DNA from: Saccharibacillus sp. CPCC 101409
Lineage (GTDB): Bacteria; Bacillota; Bacilli; Paenibacillales; Paenibacillaceae
NCBI RefSeq assembly: GCF_030518235.1
Contig: NZ_JAULSA010000001.1
Span: 186,001 to 250,000, forward strand
Direction of reading: 5' to 3'
Length of the DNA stretch: 64,000 nt
How positions within the stretch are numbered: the first letter of the stretch is position 1; every line of letters begins with the position of its first letter. A program made the position numbers and the translations under genes. Shown here in pieces: positions 25,642 to 34,740 of the stretch. Under the pieces are notes generated by a model. It was not told the DNA's origin, did no database searches, and worked only from the letters and a program-made list of their open reading frames with translations.

Positions 25642-26778
25642 ATGAGAAAAGCGTTTATCAGCCCCGCCAAGTACGTCCAGGGAGAAAACGAACTGCTCAA
25701 CCTCGGTTATTTCGTCGGTTCTTTCGGCACATCGGCTCTGCTGATCGCCCATCCCGATGACGCGGCGCGCGTGAAAGACAAGCTCGACGCCACCTCGGAA
25801 AAGTTCGGGGTAACGTTTGTTGAAAGCGGTTTTAAAGGCGAATGTTCGCGGGAAGAAGTAGCGAGACTCCAGCGGATCGCGGAAGAGCACAACTGCGACT
25901 GCATCGTCGGACTGGGCGGCGGCAAAGCGATCGACGCGGCCAAATGCGTGGCGCAGGGCGAGTCGCTGATTATCTGTCCGACCATCGCCGCCACCGACGC
26001 GCCGACCAGCCACTCGGCCGTGCTGTATACGCCGGAAGGCGCTTTCGACGACTATGCCTACTTCAAGCAGAGCCCGAGCGTGGTGCTGGTCGATACGACC
26101 GTGATCGCGAACGCGCCGACGCGTTTCCTCGTATCCGGCATGGGCGACGCGCTGTCCACTTATTTCGAAGCGCGCGCCACGTCCCGCTCGTATTCGAACG
26201 TCAACGCGGGCCTGCCGAGCGGGGCGAGAGAAGGCCAAACGGCTCCGGCGGTCGGTACCAACGCGGCGCTGGCGCTGGCGACTTTGTGCTACGAGATGCT
26301 GCTGCGCGACGGTCTGAAAGCCAAAACGGCCTGCGACGCCAACGTGGTCACGCAGGCGCTGGAAAATATCGTCGAAACGAATATCCTGCTGTCGGGGCTG
26401 GGCTTCGAAAGCGGCGGTCTGGCCGGGGCCCACGCCATCCACGACGGCCTGACCATCCTCGAAGGCACGCACCATTACTTCCACGGGGAAAAAGTATCGT
26501 TCGGCACGATCGCCCAGCTGGTGCTGGAGAACGCGCCCGCCGAAGAACTGAACCAGGTGATGGATTTCTGTTTGTCGATCGGCCTGCCGGTCTGTCTGGA
26601 AGATATCGGCGTCGATTCGGTGACAAGCGAAGAACTGCTGCAAGTCGCGGAGAAAGCCTGCATTCCGGAAGAATCGATCCACTCCATGCCGTTCCCGATC
26701 ACGGTGGAACAGGTAGCCGCGGCGATCCAAACGGCGGACCTGACCGGACGCGCCTACAAAGCGGCCAGAGAGCTGTGA
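25642..26778 (+). CDS. gldA: Glycerol dehydrogenase
   Basis: A 378-residue iron-type alcohol dehydrogenase that oxidises glycerol to dihydroxyacetone with NAD. The cofactor loop is VGLGGGKAIDAAK. Metal ligands are the Asp in SGMGDALSTYFEA and the two His in GAHAIHDGL and THHYFHGEKV. IAATDAPTSHSAV is typical of GldA. The ATG at 25642 follows GGAGGAG. It is 65 bp upstream of the dihydroxyacetone kinase gene and almost certainly co-transcribed, giving a two-step oxidative glycerol route. Confidence 0.94.
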   Translation: MRKAFISPAKYVQGENELLNLGYFVGSFGTSALLIAHPDDAARVKDKLDATSEKFGVTFVESGFKGECSREEVARLQRIAEEHNCDCIVGLGGGKAIDAAKCVAQGESLIICPTIAATDAPTSHSAVLYTPEGAFDDYAYFKQSPSVVLVDTTVIANAPTRFLVSGMGDALSTYFEARATSRSYSNVNAGLPSGAREGQTAPAVGTNAALALATLCYEMLLRDGLKAKTACDANVVTQALENIVETNILLSGLGFESGGLAGAHAIHDGLTILEGTHHYFHGEKVSFGTIAQLVLENAPAEELNQVMDFCLSIGLPVCLEDIGVDSVTSEELLQVAEKACIPEESIHSMPFPITVEQVAAAIQTADLTGRAYKAAREL

Positions 26779-26843
26779 AATCTGCCGAAAACGCCGAACT
26801 TTATCCGATTTCCGCGTAAACCCTACCCGAGGAGGGACCTTTT

Positions 26844-28604
26844 TTGAAAAAAGTCATCAACAAACCCGAAGACCTGGTCATGGAAATGTGCGGCGGACTG
26901 GTGCTGGCGCATCCCGAACTGGAGTTTATCCCGAAGTACAAAGTCATCAAGAAAAAAGAGCTGAACGCCGATAAAGTCACGCTGATCAGCGGCGGAGGCA
27001 GCGGCCACGAACCGGCGCACGCGGGCTTGGTCGGCCGGGGCATGCTGGATGCGGCCGTCTGCGGCGACGTGTTCGCTTCGCCGTCGCAAATTCAAGTGTA
27101 TCAGGCCGTCAAAGCGGCGGCGGGGAACAAAGGCGCGCTGCTGATTATCAAGAACTACAGCGGCGATATGATGAACTTCAAAAACGCCGCCCACCTGGCC
27201 GCCGAAGACGGCGTCCAAGTCGATTACGTGCGCGTGGACGACGATATCGCCGTCGAAGACAGCCTGTACACGGTCGGCCGCCGGGGCGTGGCCGGCACGA
27301 TCTTCGTGCACAAGATCGCGGGCGCGGCGGCCGAAGAAGGCCGCTCCCTGGCGGAAGTGAAAGCCGCCGCGGAGAAAGCGGCGGCGAACGTGCGCAGCAT
27401 CGGCTTCGCGCTGACTTCGTGCACGGTGCCGGCCAAGGGATCGCCGACGTTCAAGCTCGGCGAAGACGAGATCGAATACGGCGTCGGCATTCACGGCGAG
27501 CCAGGCATCCGCCGCGAGCGCATGGCGACGGCCGACGAACTGGCCGCCCATACGGTGGGCGACCTGCTGCGCGATATGCAGCTGGAAGGCGGCGCAAGCG
27601 AAGAGATCGCGCTGCTAATCAACGGCTTCGGCGCGACGCCGCTGCAGGAGCTGTATCTGTTCAACCGCGCGGTCACGCGCGAACTGACGGAGAAGAACGT
27701 CCGCATTAACCGGACGTTTGTCGGCAATTATATGACCAGCATCGATATGGCGGGCATCTCGGTCACGTTCATGAAGCTGGACGACGAACTCAAAGAACTG
27801 CTGTCGCGAGAAAGCGACACGCCCGCGTTCAAAGTCTCCGGTCCGGCCTTGCAGCCGGCTTACGAAGAGCCGGCGACCGCCGGCGGCGAAGACGCGCCGG
27901 CTTCGTTTACGGTCGAGACGCCGGCCGATTACGCGGCGGTATCCGCGAACGCGATTACGCGCGATAACGTCGTCTATCTGGTCGACAAGATGAGCGAGAT
28001 TATTATCGAGAACGAGATTCCGTTCTGCGAGCTGGATTCGCAGGCCGGCGACGGCGACTTCGGCATGAGCGTCGCGAAAGGCTTCAAGCAGCTCAAGCGC
28101 GAATGGCCCGAGATCCTCGCGAATGGCGGCGAGTCGATCGGCGGATTCTTAAACGAGTGCTCGCTCGTTATTATGGAATACTGCGGCGGAGCTTCGGGGC
28201 CGATCTGGGGCTCGGCGTTCCGGGCGGCGGGCCGCGCCGCGGGCGAACGGACGGAATTGTCCGCGGCGGAGTTCGCGGAGCTGATGCAGGCCGCCGTGGC
28301 CGGCATCCAAGCGACCGGCGAGCGGTCTTTCGGCCGCGGGGCGGTTGTCGGCGACAAGACGCTGATCGACGCGCTCGTGCCGTGCGCGGAGGCCTGGACG
28401 GCGAGCGCGGCCGCCGGCGACGACGTCAAGACGGCGTTCGCCAAAGGCGCGGAAGCGGCCGTGGCGGGCGCGAAGAAGACGGAGGAGATCGTCGCGCGCA
28501 TGGGGCGCGCTGGAGCGGTCGGCGAGCGCAGCATCGGGTACCCGGATGCGGGCGCGCACGCGCTGGGCGTGATCTTCACGCAGCTGGCGGGAAGCCTGAA
28601 ATAA
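26844..28604 (+). CDS. dhaKL: Dihydroxyacetone kinase, fused DhaK-DhaL, ATP-dependent
   Basis: A 586-residue two-domain kinase. The DhaK domain (residues ~1-330) has GGGSGHEPAHAG and the substrate-binding His in GIHGEPG. A short linker leads to the DhaL domain (~375-586) with GDGDFGMSV (Mg-binding Asp residues), GGASGPIWG and GDKTLIDAL. A fused protein of this kind uses ATP directly rather than the phosphotransferase DhaM. The start is TTG at 26844, 7 bases after GGAGGGA. It follows gldA and turns dihydroxyacetone into the glycolytic phosphate. Confidence 0.94.
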   Translation: MKKVINKPEDLVMEMCGGLVLAHPELEFIPKYKVIKKKELNADKVTLISGGGSGHEPAHAGLVGRGMLDAAVCGDVFASPSQIQVYQAVKAAAGNKGALLIIKNYSGDMMNFKNAAHLAAEDGVQVDYVRVDDDIAVEDSLYTVGRRGVAGTIFVHKIAGAAAEEGRSLAEVKAAAEKAAANVRSIGFALTSCTVPAKGSPTFKLGEDEIEYGVGIHGEPGIRRERMATADELAAHTVGDLLRDMQLEGGASEEIALLINGFGATPLQELYLFNRAVTRELTEKNVRINRTFVGNYMTSIDMAGISVTFMKLDDELKELLSRESDTPAFKVSGPALQPAYEEPATAGGEDAPASFTVETPADYAAVSANAITRDNVVYLVDKMSEIIIENEIPFCELDSQAGDGDFGMSVAKGFKQLKREWPEILANGGESIGGFLNECSLVIMEYCGGASGPIWGSAFRAAGRAAGERTELSAAEFAELMQAAVAGIQATGERSFGRGAVVGDKTLIDALVPCAEAWTASAAAGDDVKTAFAKGAEAAVAGAKKTEEIVARMGRAGAVGERSIGYPDAGAHALGVIFTQLAGSLK

Positions 28605-28685
28605 GACTTTCCGGCGGCATGTCCGGAGAGCGGCAGCGGCACAGACAGGTGCCTCTGTTCGAGCCGGCCGATTCGCCTTTTACAA

Positions 28686-28872
28686 AATAACGACGCAGAT
28701 ACAACTATTCGCGTTCGCCGGCGCGCTTTTTTCGAAATAAGCGCGCAGGTGCAGCTATTTCGCCAAAAAAGCCGCGCAGGTCAGCAAAAACGCGGATTTA
28801 GATGTATAGGCGCCGTTATTTAGCCGGAAAAGCCGAATTTGCAAAAAATAAGTGTATGTAGGACGTTATTTG
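28686..28872. repeat. Four-unit ~26-bp array (family A), third site
   Basis: Units begin at 28686, 28736, 28797 and 28847, that is spacing 50/61/50. They have the same AAATAA...TTATTT form as the array at 11 kb, two in each orientation. The spacers differ entirely except for CCGGAAAAGCCG between units 3 and 4. It lies between convergent dhaKL and the NmrA-like gene and is not part of a longer copied element. Confidence 0.75.
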
Positions 28873-28978
28873 CGAATTTGCTTCGATTTACTTTGGTGGG
28901 CGCTTTCTTTTCGACGAGTGCTTTCGCTTCGCCGACCGTCCCGGCAATCGAGCCGGATCGAGCTCTGGCCGCGAAGAA

Positions 28979-29022
28979 AAAAGCCTCGATTTCCACGGTA
29001 GGGTGGAAATCGAGGCTTTTAT
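28979..29022. terminator. Bidirectional terminator between dhaKL and the NmrA-like gene
   Basis: AAGCCTCGATTTCCAC and GTGGAAATCGAGGCTT form a 16-bp stem with A and T runs on either side. Confidence 0.83.
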
Positions 29023-29034
29023 ATCTGCTCGCTT

Positions 29035-29090
29035 TCGTTTATTCATCTAATCGTTTATTCATCCAATCGCTTATTTAATCGTTTATTCGC
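29035..29090. repeat. Imperfect ~16-bp tandem repeat
   Basis: TCGTTTATTCATCTAA is repeated about 3.5 times with changes (TCGTTTATTCATCCAA, TCGCTTATTTAA, TCGTTTATTCGCC). It is non-coding, just beyond the 3' end of the NmrA-like gene. Confidence 0.6.
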
Positions 29091-29124
29091 CTGCGCGTCT
29101 AACCATCCGCGCGGTAAAGCTTCC

Positions 29125-30051
29125 TCACCCGTTCGCCGAACCCGCGAAAGCTTCCGCCAGCACGCGCTCCAGGCTGCGCGGAGCGCGGCCGGACAAGTGC
29201 TCGACATCTCCGGTGACGATGTCGAAGCGGCCGTCGGCAAAGTCGCGCTGAATATCCAGAATCGCGCTGACCGACTCTTCCGGAAGGCCGGCGGCCGCAA
29301 GCTGCGCGCGAAGCGTATCGGCCGGCAGCGCGGCGAAAGCGACGGGCCGGCCGCTTGCCGCGGCGACCAGCCGCGCGCGCTGCGCTCCGCTCAGGCTTGC
29401 CGGTCCGGTGGCCTGGTACACGGCCTCGCCGCCGAACTCGCCGACCAGCAGCCCGGCCGCCGCGCCCGCCACATCGTCTCGGGACACCAGCGCCGCCCGG
29501 TTCTCGGCCAGCCCCGTCAGGCTGCCCGCCGCCGCGGCCATCGCGGCTTCCTGCGCAAACGTCTCGGCAAAGTAGCCCATGCGCAGGATCTGCCAGTCCG
29601 AAGCGCCGCGGATCAGATGCCGCTCGCTGGACCAGTAGGTCGAGCCGTTGCTCGGCACGGCCGAACCGCGGGCGCTGGTCGAAGACAGCAGCACGATGCG
29701 GCCGACGCCGGCCGCAATCGCCGCGTCGATCGCCGGATTGAGCTGCTCCGCCCGCCGTCCGGCGGCAAGTTCCGGCGAAGGGATCAGCAGCAGCCGATCC
29801 AGACCGGCGTAAGCTTCCGCCAGCGACTCGGGCCGATCGTAATCGCCGAAGCGCCATTCGACGCTTACCGCTTGGGGTCGTCCGCCTCCAGCCGCCTCGC
29901 CTGCGGCGCGCCGCTCGTTCGTCCATTCGCTTTCGGCCCGTTCGGGCGAACGGGTGATGCCGACCAGTCGATGATCGCTTTTCCGGCCAATCAGGTCTTT
30001 CAATACGGAAGCGCCCAGTTGGCCGCTCGCTCCGCTTATTCCGATGTTCAT
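29125..30051 (-). CDS. NmrA-like NAD(P)-binding oxidoreductase (QorB-like)
   Basis: A 308-residue short-chain-reductase-fold protein. The cofactor loop is ISGASGQLGASV, and LLIPSPEL, LLSSTSARG and RMGYFAETFAQE follow the order seen in QorB/YtfG-type quinone reductases. It would reduce quinones with NADPH. The active-site Tyr of classical SDRs is not in its usual position, as expected for NmrA-like members. It is transcribed away from an HxlR regulator; quinone- or electrophile-sensing HxlR proteins commonly control such reductases. The spacer carries a GTATAC double motif. Confidence 0.87.
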   Translation of the reverse strand: MNIGISGASGQLGASVLKDLIGRKSDHRLVGITRSPERAESEWTNERRAAGEAAGGGRPQAVSVEWRFGDYDRPESLAEAYAGLDRLLLIPSPELAAGRRAEQLNPAIDAAIAAGVGRIVLLSSTSARGSAVPSNGSTYWSSERHLIRGASDWQILRMGYFAETFAQEAAMAAAAGSLTGLAENRAALVSRDDVAGAAAGLLVGEFGGEAVYQATGPASLSGAQRARLVAAASGRPVAFAALPADTLRAQLAAAGLPEESVSAILDIQRDFADGRFDIVTGDVEHLSGRAPRSLERVLAEAFAGSANG

Positions 30052-30199
30052 GATAACCGCTCCTTTGACGGGATATTGGATGCCCTAACCGCTCGTTCGA
30101 TTTATTGCCGGGTTTGTTGCTGGATTTGCCGCCGAACTTGTTGCCTGCCCGCTCGTTTGGTTTCATGTCCGCTCGACGATCGGACTGGTGGACCAACCG

Positions 30200-30214
30200 G
30201 TATACGTTGTATAC
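30200..30214. promoter_or_regulatory. Candidate HxlR operator
   Basis: GTATAC-GTT-GTATAC lies in the spacer between the divergent NmrA-like and HxlR genes. The paired palindromic half-sites suit a winged-helix dimer. Confidence 0.5.
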
Positions 30215-30262
30215 TTGGCTTATTGTAGGACGAGAACATCAAGCGGACAAGGAGGCACTTTT

Positions 30263-30643
30263 TTGATACCAGAGCACATTGTGGATCCCGCCGAACGGGC
30301 CAACTGCGGCGCGCTCGGCGGTATTCTTTCGCTGATCGGCGACAAATGGACGATTGTCATCGTGGGCACGCTGTCGTCGGGCCCCAAACGGTTCAACGAA
30401 TTGAAGCGGCTGAGCGGAGGCATTACGCAGCGCATGCTGACGCTTTCGCTGCGCCGGCTGGAGCGCGAAGGCATCGTGTCGCGGACGGTGTTTCCCACCG
30501 TGCCGCCGCGTGTCGATTACGCGCTGACGCCGCACGGGCAAACGCTGACCGAGCCGCTTAAAGCGCTGGCGGACTGGGCGAAGCATCATTACGAATCCGG
30601 CGCAGCGACCGCGTCCGAAAGTATCGAAAACGGGAACGAATAA
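30263..30643 (+). CDS. HxlR-family transcriptional regulator
   Basis: A 126-residue winged-helix regulator. The family hallmarks are a single N-terminal Cys (ANCGALGGILSLIGDKWT), the RFNELKRLSGGITQRMLTLSLRRLE recognition segment and the wing VPPRVDYALTPHG. The Cys is the usual redox or electrophile sensor in YodB/HypR relatives. The start is TTG at 30263, 7 bases after AAGGAGG; the upstream in-frame ATG at 30188 lacks a ribosome site. Divergent from the NmrA-like reductase, which it probably controls. Confidence 0.9.
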   Translation: MIPEHIVDPAERANCGALGGILSLIGDKWTIVIVGTLSSGPKRFNELKRLSGGITQRMLTLSLRRLEREGIVSRTVFPTVPPRVDYALTPHGQTLTEPLKALADWAKHHYESGAATASESIENGNE

Positions 30644-30676
30644 AAACCGATATCCAAGCGCGAAGGAGAGCCTAAC

Positions 30677-32737
30677 GTGGAAAATGTGTTGAAGAAATAC
30701 GAAGCGGTGCAGATGGGCGTTTGTTACTATCCGGAGCACTGGGACGAAGCATTGTGGGAAAAAGACGCGGCCAAAATGGCGGAAACCGGGGTCAAAGTCG
30801 TGCGGGTCGGCGAATTCGCCTGGAGCCGTATGGAACCGACCGACGGCGTATTCGAATTCGACTGGCTGGACCGCGCGATCGACTTGTTCGGCCGATACGG
30901 CCTGGACGTGGTGATCGGCACGCCTACGCATACGCCGCCCAGATGGCTGACGACCAAGCATCCCGATATCCTGCCGGTGATGGCGAACGGCGATTTGTAC
31001 CAGCCGGGCGTCCGCGGCCACCGCTGTTTCAACAGCCGTTCGCTGCGCAGCTACGGCGAGCGCCTGATCGACAGGCTGGCGCAGCGCTATTCGCGGCATC
31101 CGGCGGTGATCGGCTGGCAGATCGACAACGAATACGGCATGCTGGACAGCCGGGGCGAGCAGGCTGCGGCCGATTTCCGCGATTGGCTGTATCGCAAATA
31201 CGGCACGCTGGAACGGCTGAACCGCGAGTGGGGCACCGTCGTCTGGAGCGGCGAATATTCCGAGTGGAGCGAGATCGTGCCGCCGCCCGCCAGCCACCGC
31301 AACGAAAATCCGTCGTTCCTGCTCGACTTCGCGCGCTTCCAGTGGGACTCCGTCGCGCAGTTCCAGGCCTGGCAGATCGCGGCGATCCGCAGGCACTGCC
31401 CGGAGCATTTTATTACGCATAATTTCCACAGCTACCCGCAGCGGCTCAACATGACCGAAGTCGGCCGCGGGCTGGACGTCGCCGCGTTCGATTATTATCC
31501 GAATACGTCGCCGGATAAAGTCACGACCGGACCGTACAGCGGAGCGCTGTCGCTCGATTTGACGCGCGGCATCAAGCGGCGGAATTTCTGGATTATGGAG
31601 CAGCTCAGCGGTTCGCCGGGTTCCTGGTTCCCGATGTGGCGCATGCCGCAGCCGGGCTATATCCGGGCGTTCGCCTGGCAGGCGATCGCGCGCGGCGCGG
31701 ATACCGTCGTTCATTTCCGCTGGCGCAGCGCCAATATCGGCGCGGAGCAGTTCTGGCACGGCCTGATCGACCACAGCAACGTGCCGGGCCGAAGGTTGAA
31801 AGAGTTCGCGGATTTGAGCGCCGAAGTGAACCGGCTTGCGCCGAAGCTTGCCGGCACAAGACCGCTGGTCCGCGCCGCTATCCTGCATTCGTACGAACAG
31901 CTCGAAGCGCTGCGTATCCAGGCGCAGGCGCCGGGCATGGACTACTATGAAAATATCAAAGCCTACCACCGCGCGCTGACCAAGCTGGGCATCGGCTGCG
32001 ACGTGATCGACGCCGAAAGCGCGGACGGCCTGGAAGCTTACGATCTGGTCGTGGCGCCGCATCTGTACGTGCTGCACGAAGAAACGGCCGAGCGGCTGTC
32101 GCGCTATGCGGCTTCGGGCGGAACGCTGCTGCTGACCTCGCGCACCGGCGTGAAAAACAGCGAAAACGTCTGCGTCATGACGCCGCTGCCGGGGCTGCTG
32201 ACGGAATGCGCCGGCGTGACCGTGCGCGAATACGATCCGCTCGGCGAAGACGTGGCGCGGCTCGATACGGAAGAGGGCGGACAGTTTGCCTGCTCGCAGT
32301 GGGCGGATATTCTGGAGCCGGACGACCGCGCGGAAGTGATCGCCCGCTACGGAAGCGAATTTTTCGCGGGCGAAGCGGCGGTCACGCGCTATCCGTTCGG
32401 GCAGGGCGAAACGTATTATCTGGGCACGCATCCCGAAGAAAGCTATCTGCGGCAGCTGTTCACGCAAATAGCCGAAGCGAAGAACATCCCGTATTTCCCC
32501 GAACTGCCGATGGGCGTGCAGGTGTCGCTGCGCGGCGGCGGGGCTTCCGGCGAACCGGCGTATCTGTTTGTGCTCAACTTGAGCCGGGAAGACAAAGAAG
32601 TGAAGCTCGATCTGCGCGCAGACGGCAGGCTGCGTCATCTGGACGGCCTGAACAGCCTGCTCGGCGGCGGCCGGACCGACCGGAGACTCAAGCTCCGGCC
32701 TTACGGCGTCGAGGTCCTGGAGTACAGGCCGGATTGA
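30677..32737 (+). CDS. Beta-galactosidase, glycoside hydrolase family 42
   Basis: A 686-residue cytoplasmic GH42 enzyme. The TIM barrel begins GVCYYPEHW. The acid/base Glu is in WQIDNEYG (~residue 151) and the nucleophile Glu in FWIMEQLSG (~residue 308). A trimerisation domain (LVVAPHLYVLHEETAERL) and a C-terminal beta domain follow. A His and Cys near RGHRCFNS fit part of the zinc site of some members. The start is GTG after AAGGAG. It would hydrolyse beta-galactosides, probably plant galactan fragments. It follows the HxlR gene by 33 bp but its function suggests an independent unit. Confidence 0.94.
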   Translation: MENVLKKYEAVQMGVCYYPEHWDEALWEKDAAKMAETGVKVVRVGEFAWSRMEPTDGVFEFDWLDRAIDLFGRYGLDVVIGTPTHTPPRWLTTKHPDILPVMANGDLYQPGVRGHRCFNSRSLRSYGERLIDRLAQRYSRHPAVIGWQIDNEYGMLDSRGEQAAADFRDWLYRKYGTLERLNREWGTVVWSGEYSEWSEIVPPPASHRNENPSFLLDFARFQWDSVAQFQAWQIAAIRRHCPEHFITHNFHSYPQRLNMTEVGRGLDVAAFDYYPNTSPDKVTTGPYSGALSLDLTRGIKRRNFWIMEQLSGSPGSWFPMWRMPQPGYIRAFAWQAIARGADTVVHFRWRSANIGAEQFWHGLIDHSNVPGRRLKEFADLSAEVNRLAPKLAGTRPLVRAAILHSYEQLEALRIQAQAPGMDYYENIKAYHRALTKLGIGCDVIDAESADGLEAYDLVVAPHLYVLHEETAERLSRYAASGGTLLLTSRTGVKNSENVCVMTPLPGLLTECAGVTVREYDPLGEDVARLDTEEGGQFACSQWADILEPDDRAEVIARYGSEFFAGEAAVTRYPFGQGETYYLGTHPEESYLRQLFTQIAEAKNIPYFPELPMGVQVSLRGGGASGEPAYLFVLNLSREDKEVKLDLRADGRLRHLDGLNSLLGGGRTDRRLKLRPYGVEVLEYRPD

Positions 32738-32816
32738 GCGGCCAACGTAGCGTTTTCCCGGTCAGGCATGTTACAATTTCACAAAAGCTTTATTTTAGAA
32801 AGGGGACAGCGCGGCC

Positions 32817-33527
32817 ATGATCAACGTATACCCGGCAAGTTCGCGTTTTGAATACGATAAAGGCTGGCTCAAAGGCGGCCACAGCTTTTCTTTCGCCGAC
32901 TATTACGATCCCGAGAACGTCAAGTTCGGCCCGATGCGCGTCTGCAACGACGACGTGATCGCGCCGGGCAAGGGCTTCGGTGCGCATCCGCACAGCGATA
33001 TGGAGATTCTGTCGATTATTCTGTCCGGCAAGCTGCGGCACGAAGATAGCCTCGGCAATGTGGCGGTGACCGGCTTCGGCGGCGTGCAGCGCATGAGCGC
33101 CGGCACGGGCGTAATCCATACGGAGCATAACCCGTCCGAGCACGAAGACGTGCATATTCTCCAGCTCTGGTTCGAGCCGCTGGAGCGGGGCAAAGCGCCG
33201 TCGTATACGACGGGCGAGTTCGATACGGCGGCGCTGGACGGCGCGCTGGTTCCGATCGCTTCCGGCCGGGGGCTCGAAGGCGTTACGGCTATGGGGCAGG
33301 ATATGACCGTGTACCTGAGCCGGCTGGAAGCTAGGCAAGTGCTCGATTTCAAACAGGCCGTCGGCCGCCGGATCTTCCTGTTCGTGATCGAAGGAGAGCT
33401 GGAAGCCGCGGGAGCGGGCGAGACGGTCAAGCTGGGACGGCGCGATACGGCGCGGATCGTCGACGCGCCCGAGCTGTCGCTGGTCGGCGGCGCGCCGGTC
33501 TTTTACATGCTGATCGACCTGCCGTAA
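32817..33527 (+). CDS. Pirin-family protein (YhhW-like)
   Basis: A 236-residue bicupin. The metal-binding motif of the N-terminal cupin is GAHPHSDMEI with VIHTEHNPSEHED, giving the usual three His and one Glu. FADYYDPENVKFGP is the conserved N-terminal block. Family members YhhW and YxaG show quercetin 2,3-dioxygenase activity, but the physiological substrate is unclear. AAAGGGG lies upstream of the ATG. The next gene starts 22 bp after its stop, so the two are probably co-transcribed. Confidence 0.92.
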   Translation: MINVYPASSRFEYDKGWLKGGHSFSFADYYDPENVKFGPMRVCNDDVIAPGKGFGAHPHSDMEILSIILSGKLRHEDSLGNVAVTGFGGVQRMSAGTGVIHTEHNPSEHEDVHILQLWFEPLERGKAPSYTTGEFDTAALDGALVPIASGRGLEGVTAMGQDMTVYLSRLEARQVLDFKQAVGRRIFLFVIEGELEAAGAGETVKLGRRDTARIVDAPELSLVGGAPVFYMLIDLP

Positions 33528-33549
33528 GCGTACAAAGGAGGAAGAAACC

Positions 33550-33900
33550 ATGACCGCACAAGAAGCGCACGATCACGACCGGATTCTCGTCAAGCACGCG
33601 GTGACGGGACGCATGTTCGTCAACAGCGGCGCCGACGATGTGACTTACACGCTGGAGCGTTCCGCGGAAGGCGGGGCGATCCTGAGCATCCGCGGCATCC
33701 CGCCGTGGCTGGCGGAAGACATCCGCGGCGTCCGGCGGGAGCTGAACGTATTCCACTTCGAAGAACCGCCCGGCTTGCCGCCGGTCAAACACTGGTTCTA
33801 TGTCGGCGAGAAAGACGTCGTTTACGACGAAGCCTCCTCCACGCTGACGATCGAAACCGGCGCGGAGATCACGTACAAGCCGGACGAATACTGGGCGTAA
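33550..33900 (+). CDS. Hypothetical protein following pirin
   Basis: I do not recognise this 116-residue protein. It is soluble and rich in beta-strand patterns (DDVTYTLERS, AILSIRGIPPW, WFYVGEKDVVYDEAS, STLTIETGAEITYKP), and starts with a His-rich AHDHDRILVKH. AAAGGAGG gives a strong ribosome site. Its position 22 bp after pirin suggests a shared transcript. A small beta-barrel or cupin-like fold is possible. Confidence 0.75.
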   Translation: MTAQEAHDHDRILVKHAVTGRMFVNSGADDVTYTLERSAEGGAILSIRGIPPWLAEDIRGVRRELNVFHFEEPPGLPPVKHWFYVGEKDVVYDEASSTLTIETGAEITYKPDEYWA

Positions 33901-33910
33901 CGGATGCGCA

Positions 33911-34435
33911 TCATCCCAGCAGCTTTTCCATAATCATAACGTCGATCCTTTCGCCGTCCAGTATGCCCTGCTTCTCGAACGTGCCGACTTCCCGGTAGCC
34001 CATTTTGCGATATAAGCGCTGTCCGGCCGAATTGAACGGGAAAGTGAACAGGACGATCTTGTAGAATTCCCGTTCCAGCGCCGCAGCTTCCAGTGCTTTC
34101 AGCAGCCTGCTTCCAACGCCCGCGCCCCTGGCGCTGCGAGCGATATAGACCGAAAGGTCGGCCACTCCATCGTAGGCGCTGCGCTGCGAATAACGATTCA
34201 ACGAAGCCCAGCCCACGATCCCGCCTCTTTGTTCGGCGACCAGCACGGCATATCTGCCCCGATGATCTTCGAACCACTTTCGCATATCGTCAAGGCTTTT
34301 GGTCTGCGTCTCCAGGGTAGCGACCCGGTCTTCGATGCCCTGATTATAAATGTCGCGGATTGCGGCCAGGTCGTCCGGCCCGGCGGACCGCACAAGCACA
34401 GTTTCCCGTTGCCGACTATCGTTGATTTGTTCCAT
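33911..34435 (-). CDS. GNAT N-acetyltransferase, phosphinothricin/arsinothricin type
   Basis: A 174-residue acetyltransferase. The start region (IRDIYNQGIEDRVATLET) and the acetyl-CoA loop RSARGAGVGSRLLKAL match the Pat/ArsN1 group, which acetylates glufosinate-like or arsenic analogues of glutamate. FFTFPFNSAGQRLYRKMGY-type C-terminus (here LFTFPFNSAGQRLYRKMGY) is typical of GNAT. The ATG at 34435 has AAAGGAG 7 bases upstream; the longer frame does not. Actual substrate not readable. Convergent with the hypothetical gene. Confidence 0.88.
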   Translation of the reverse strand: MEQINDSRQRETVLVRSAGPDDLAAIRDIYNQGIEDRVATLETQTKSLDDMRKWFEDHRGRYAVLVAEQRGGIVGWASLNRYSQRSAYDGVADLSVYIARSARGAGVGSRLLKALEAAALEREFYKIVLFTFPFNSAGQRLYRKMGYREVGTFEKQGILDGERIDVMIMEKLLG

Positions 34436-34575
34436 ATCGATTCTCCTTTCGGGTCCCGGCGACACTGAGGGGCGGATCGCGGCGGAATAAATTTACGAGT
34501 TTATCCTACTGCAAAAGGCAAACGTTTTTCAAACAGCCTGTTGAGCAACGATCGGTTCGGAAAATGAAGATTCCA

Positions 34576-34611
34576 AAGAGCCCTGCTTCTCCGCGGAGAA
34601 GCAGGGCTCTT
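34576..34611. terminator. Perfect-palindrome terminator after the GH85 gene
   Basis: AAGAGCCCTGCTTCTC and its mirror are separated by CGCG... at the centre, a 36-base uninterrupted palindrome. T tract is short. Confidence 0.72.
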
Positions 34612-34740
34612 AACGTTTGTTTGCAGACAGGCGGCTGCAAGGCGGCTGCATCCGGAATGCATCGCCGGAATGCCCGACCGTGCCGGAAGAGACGGGAAGG
34701 GAGAAGAGGCAGAGCCGCCGCTTCGCTTATCGCCCCGCCG

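Noticed and set aside
28839..29078. 79-codon plus-strand ORF with a signal-like N-terminus
   Set aside because: It starts inside a repeat unit, runs through a terminator stem and a tandem repeat, and has no ribosome site.
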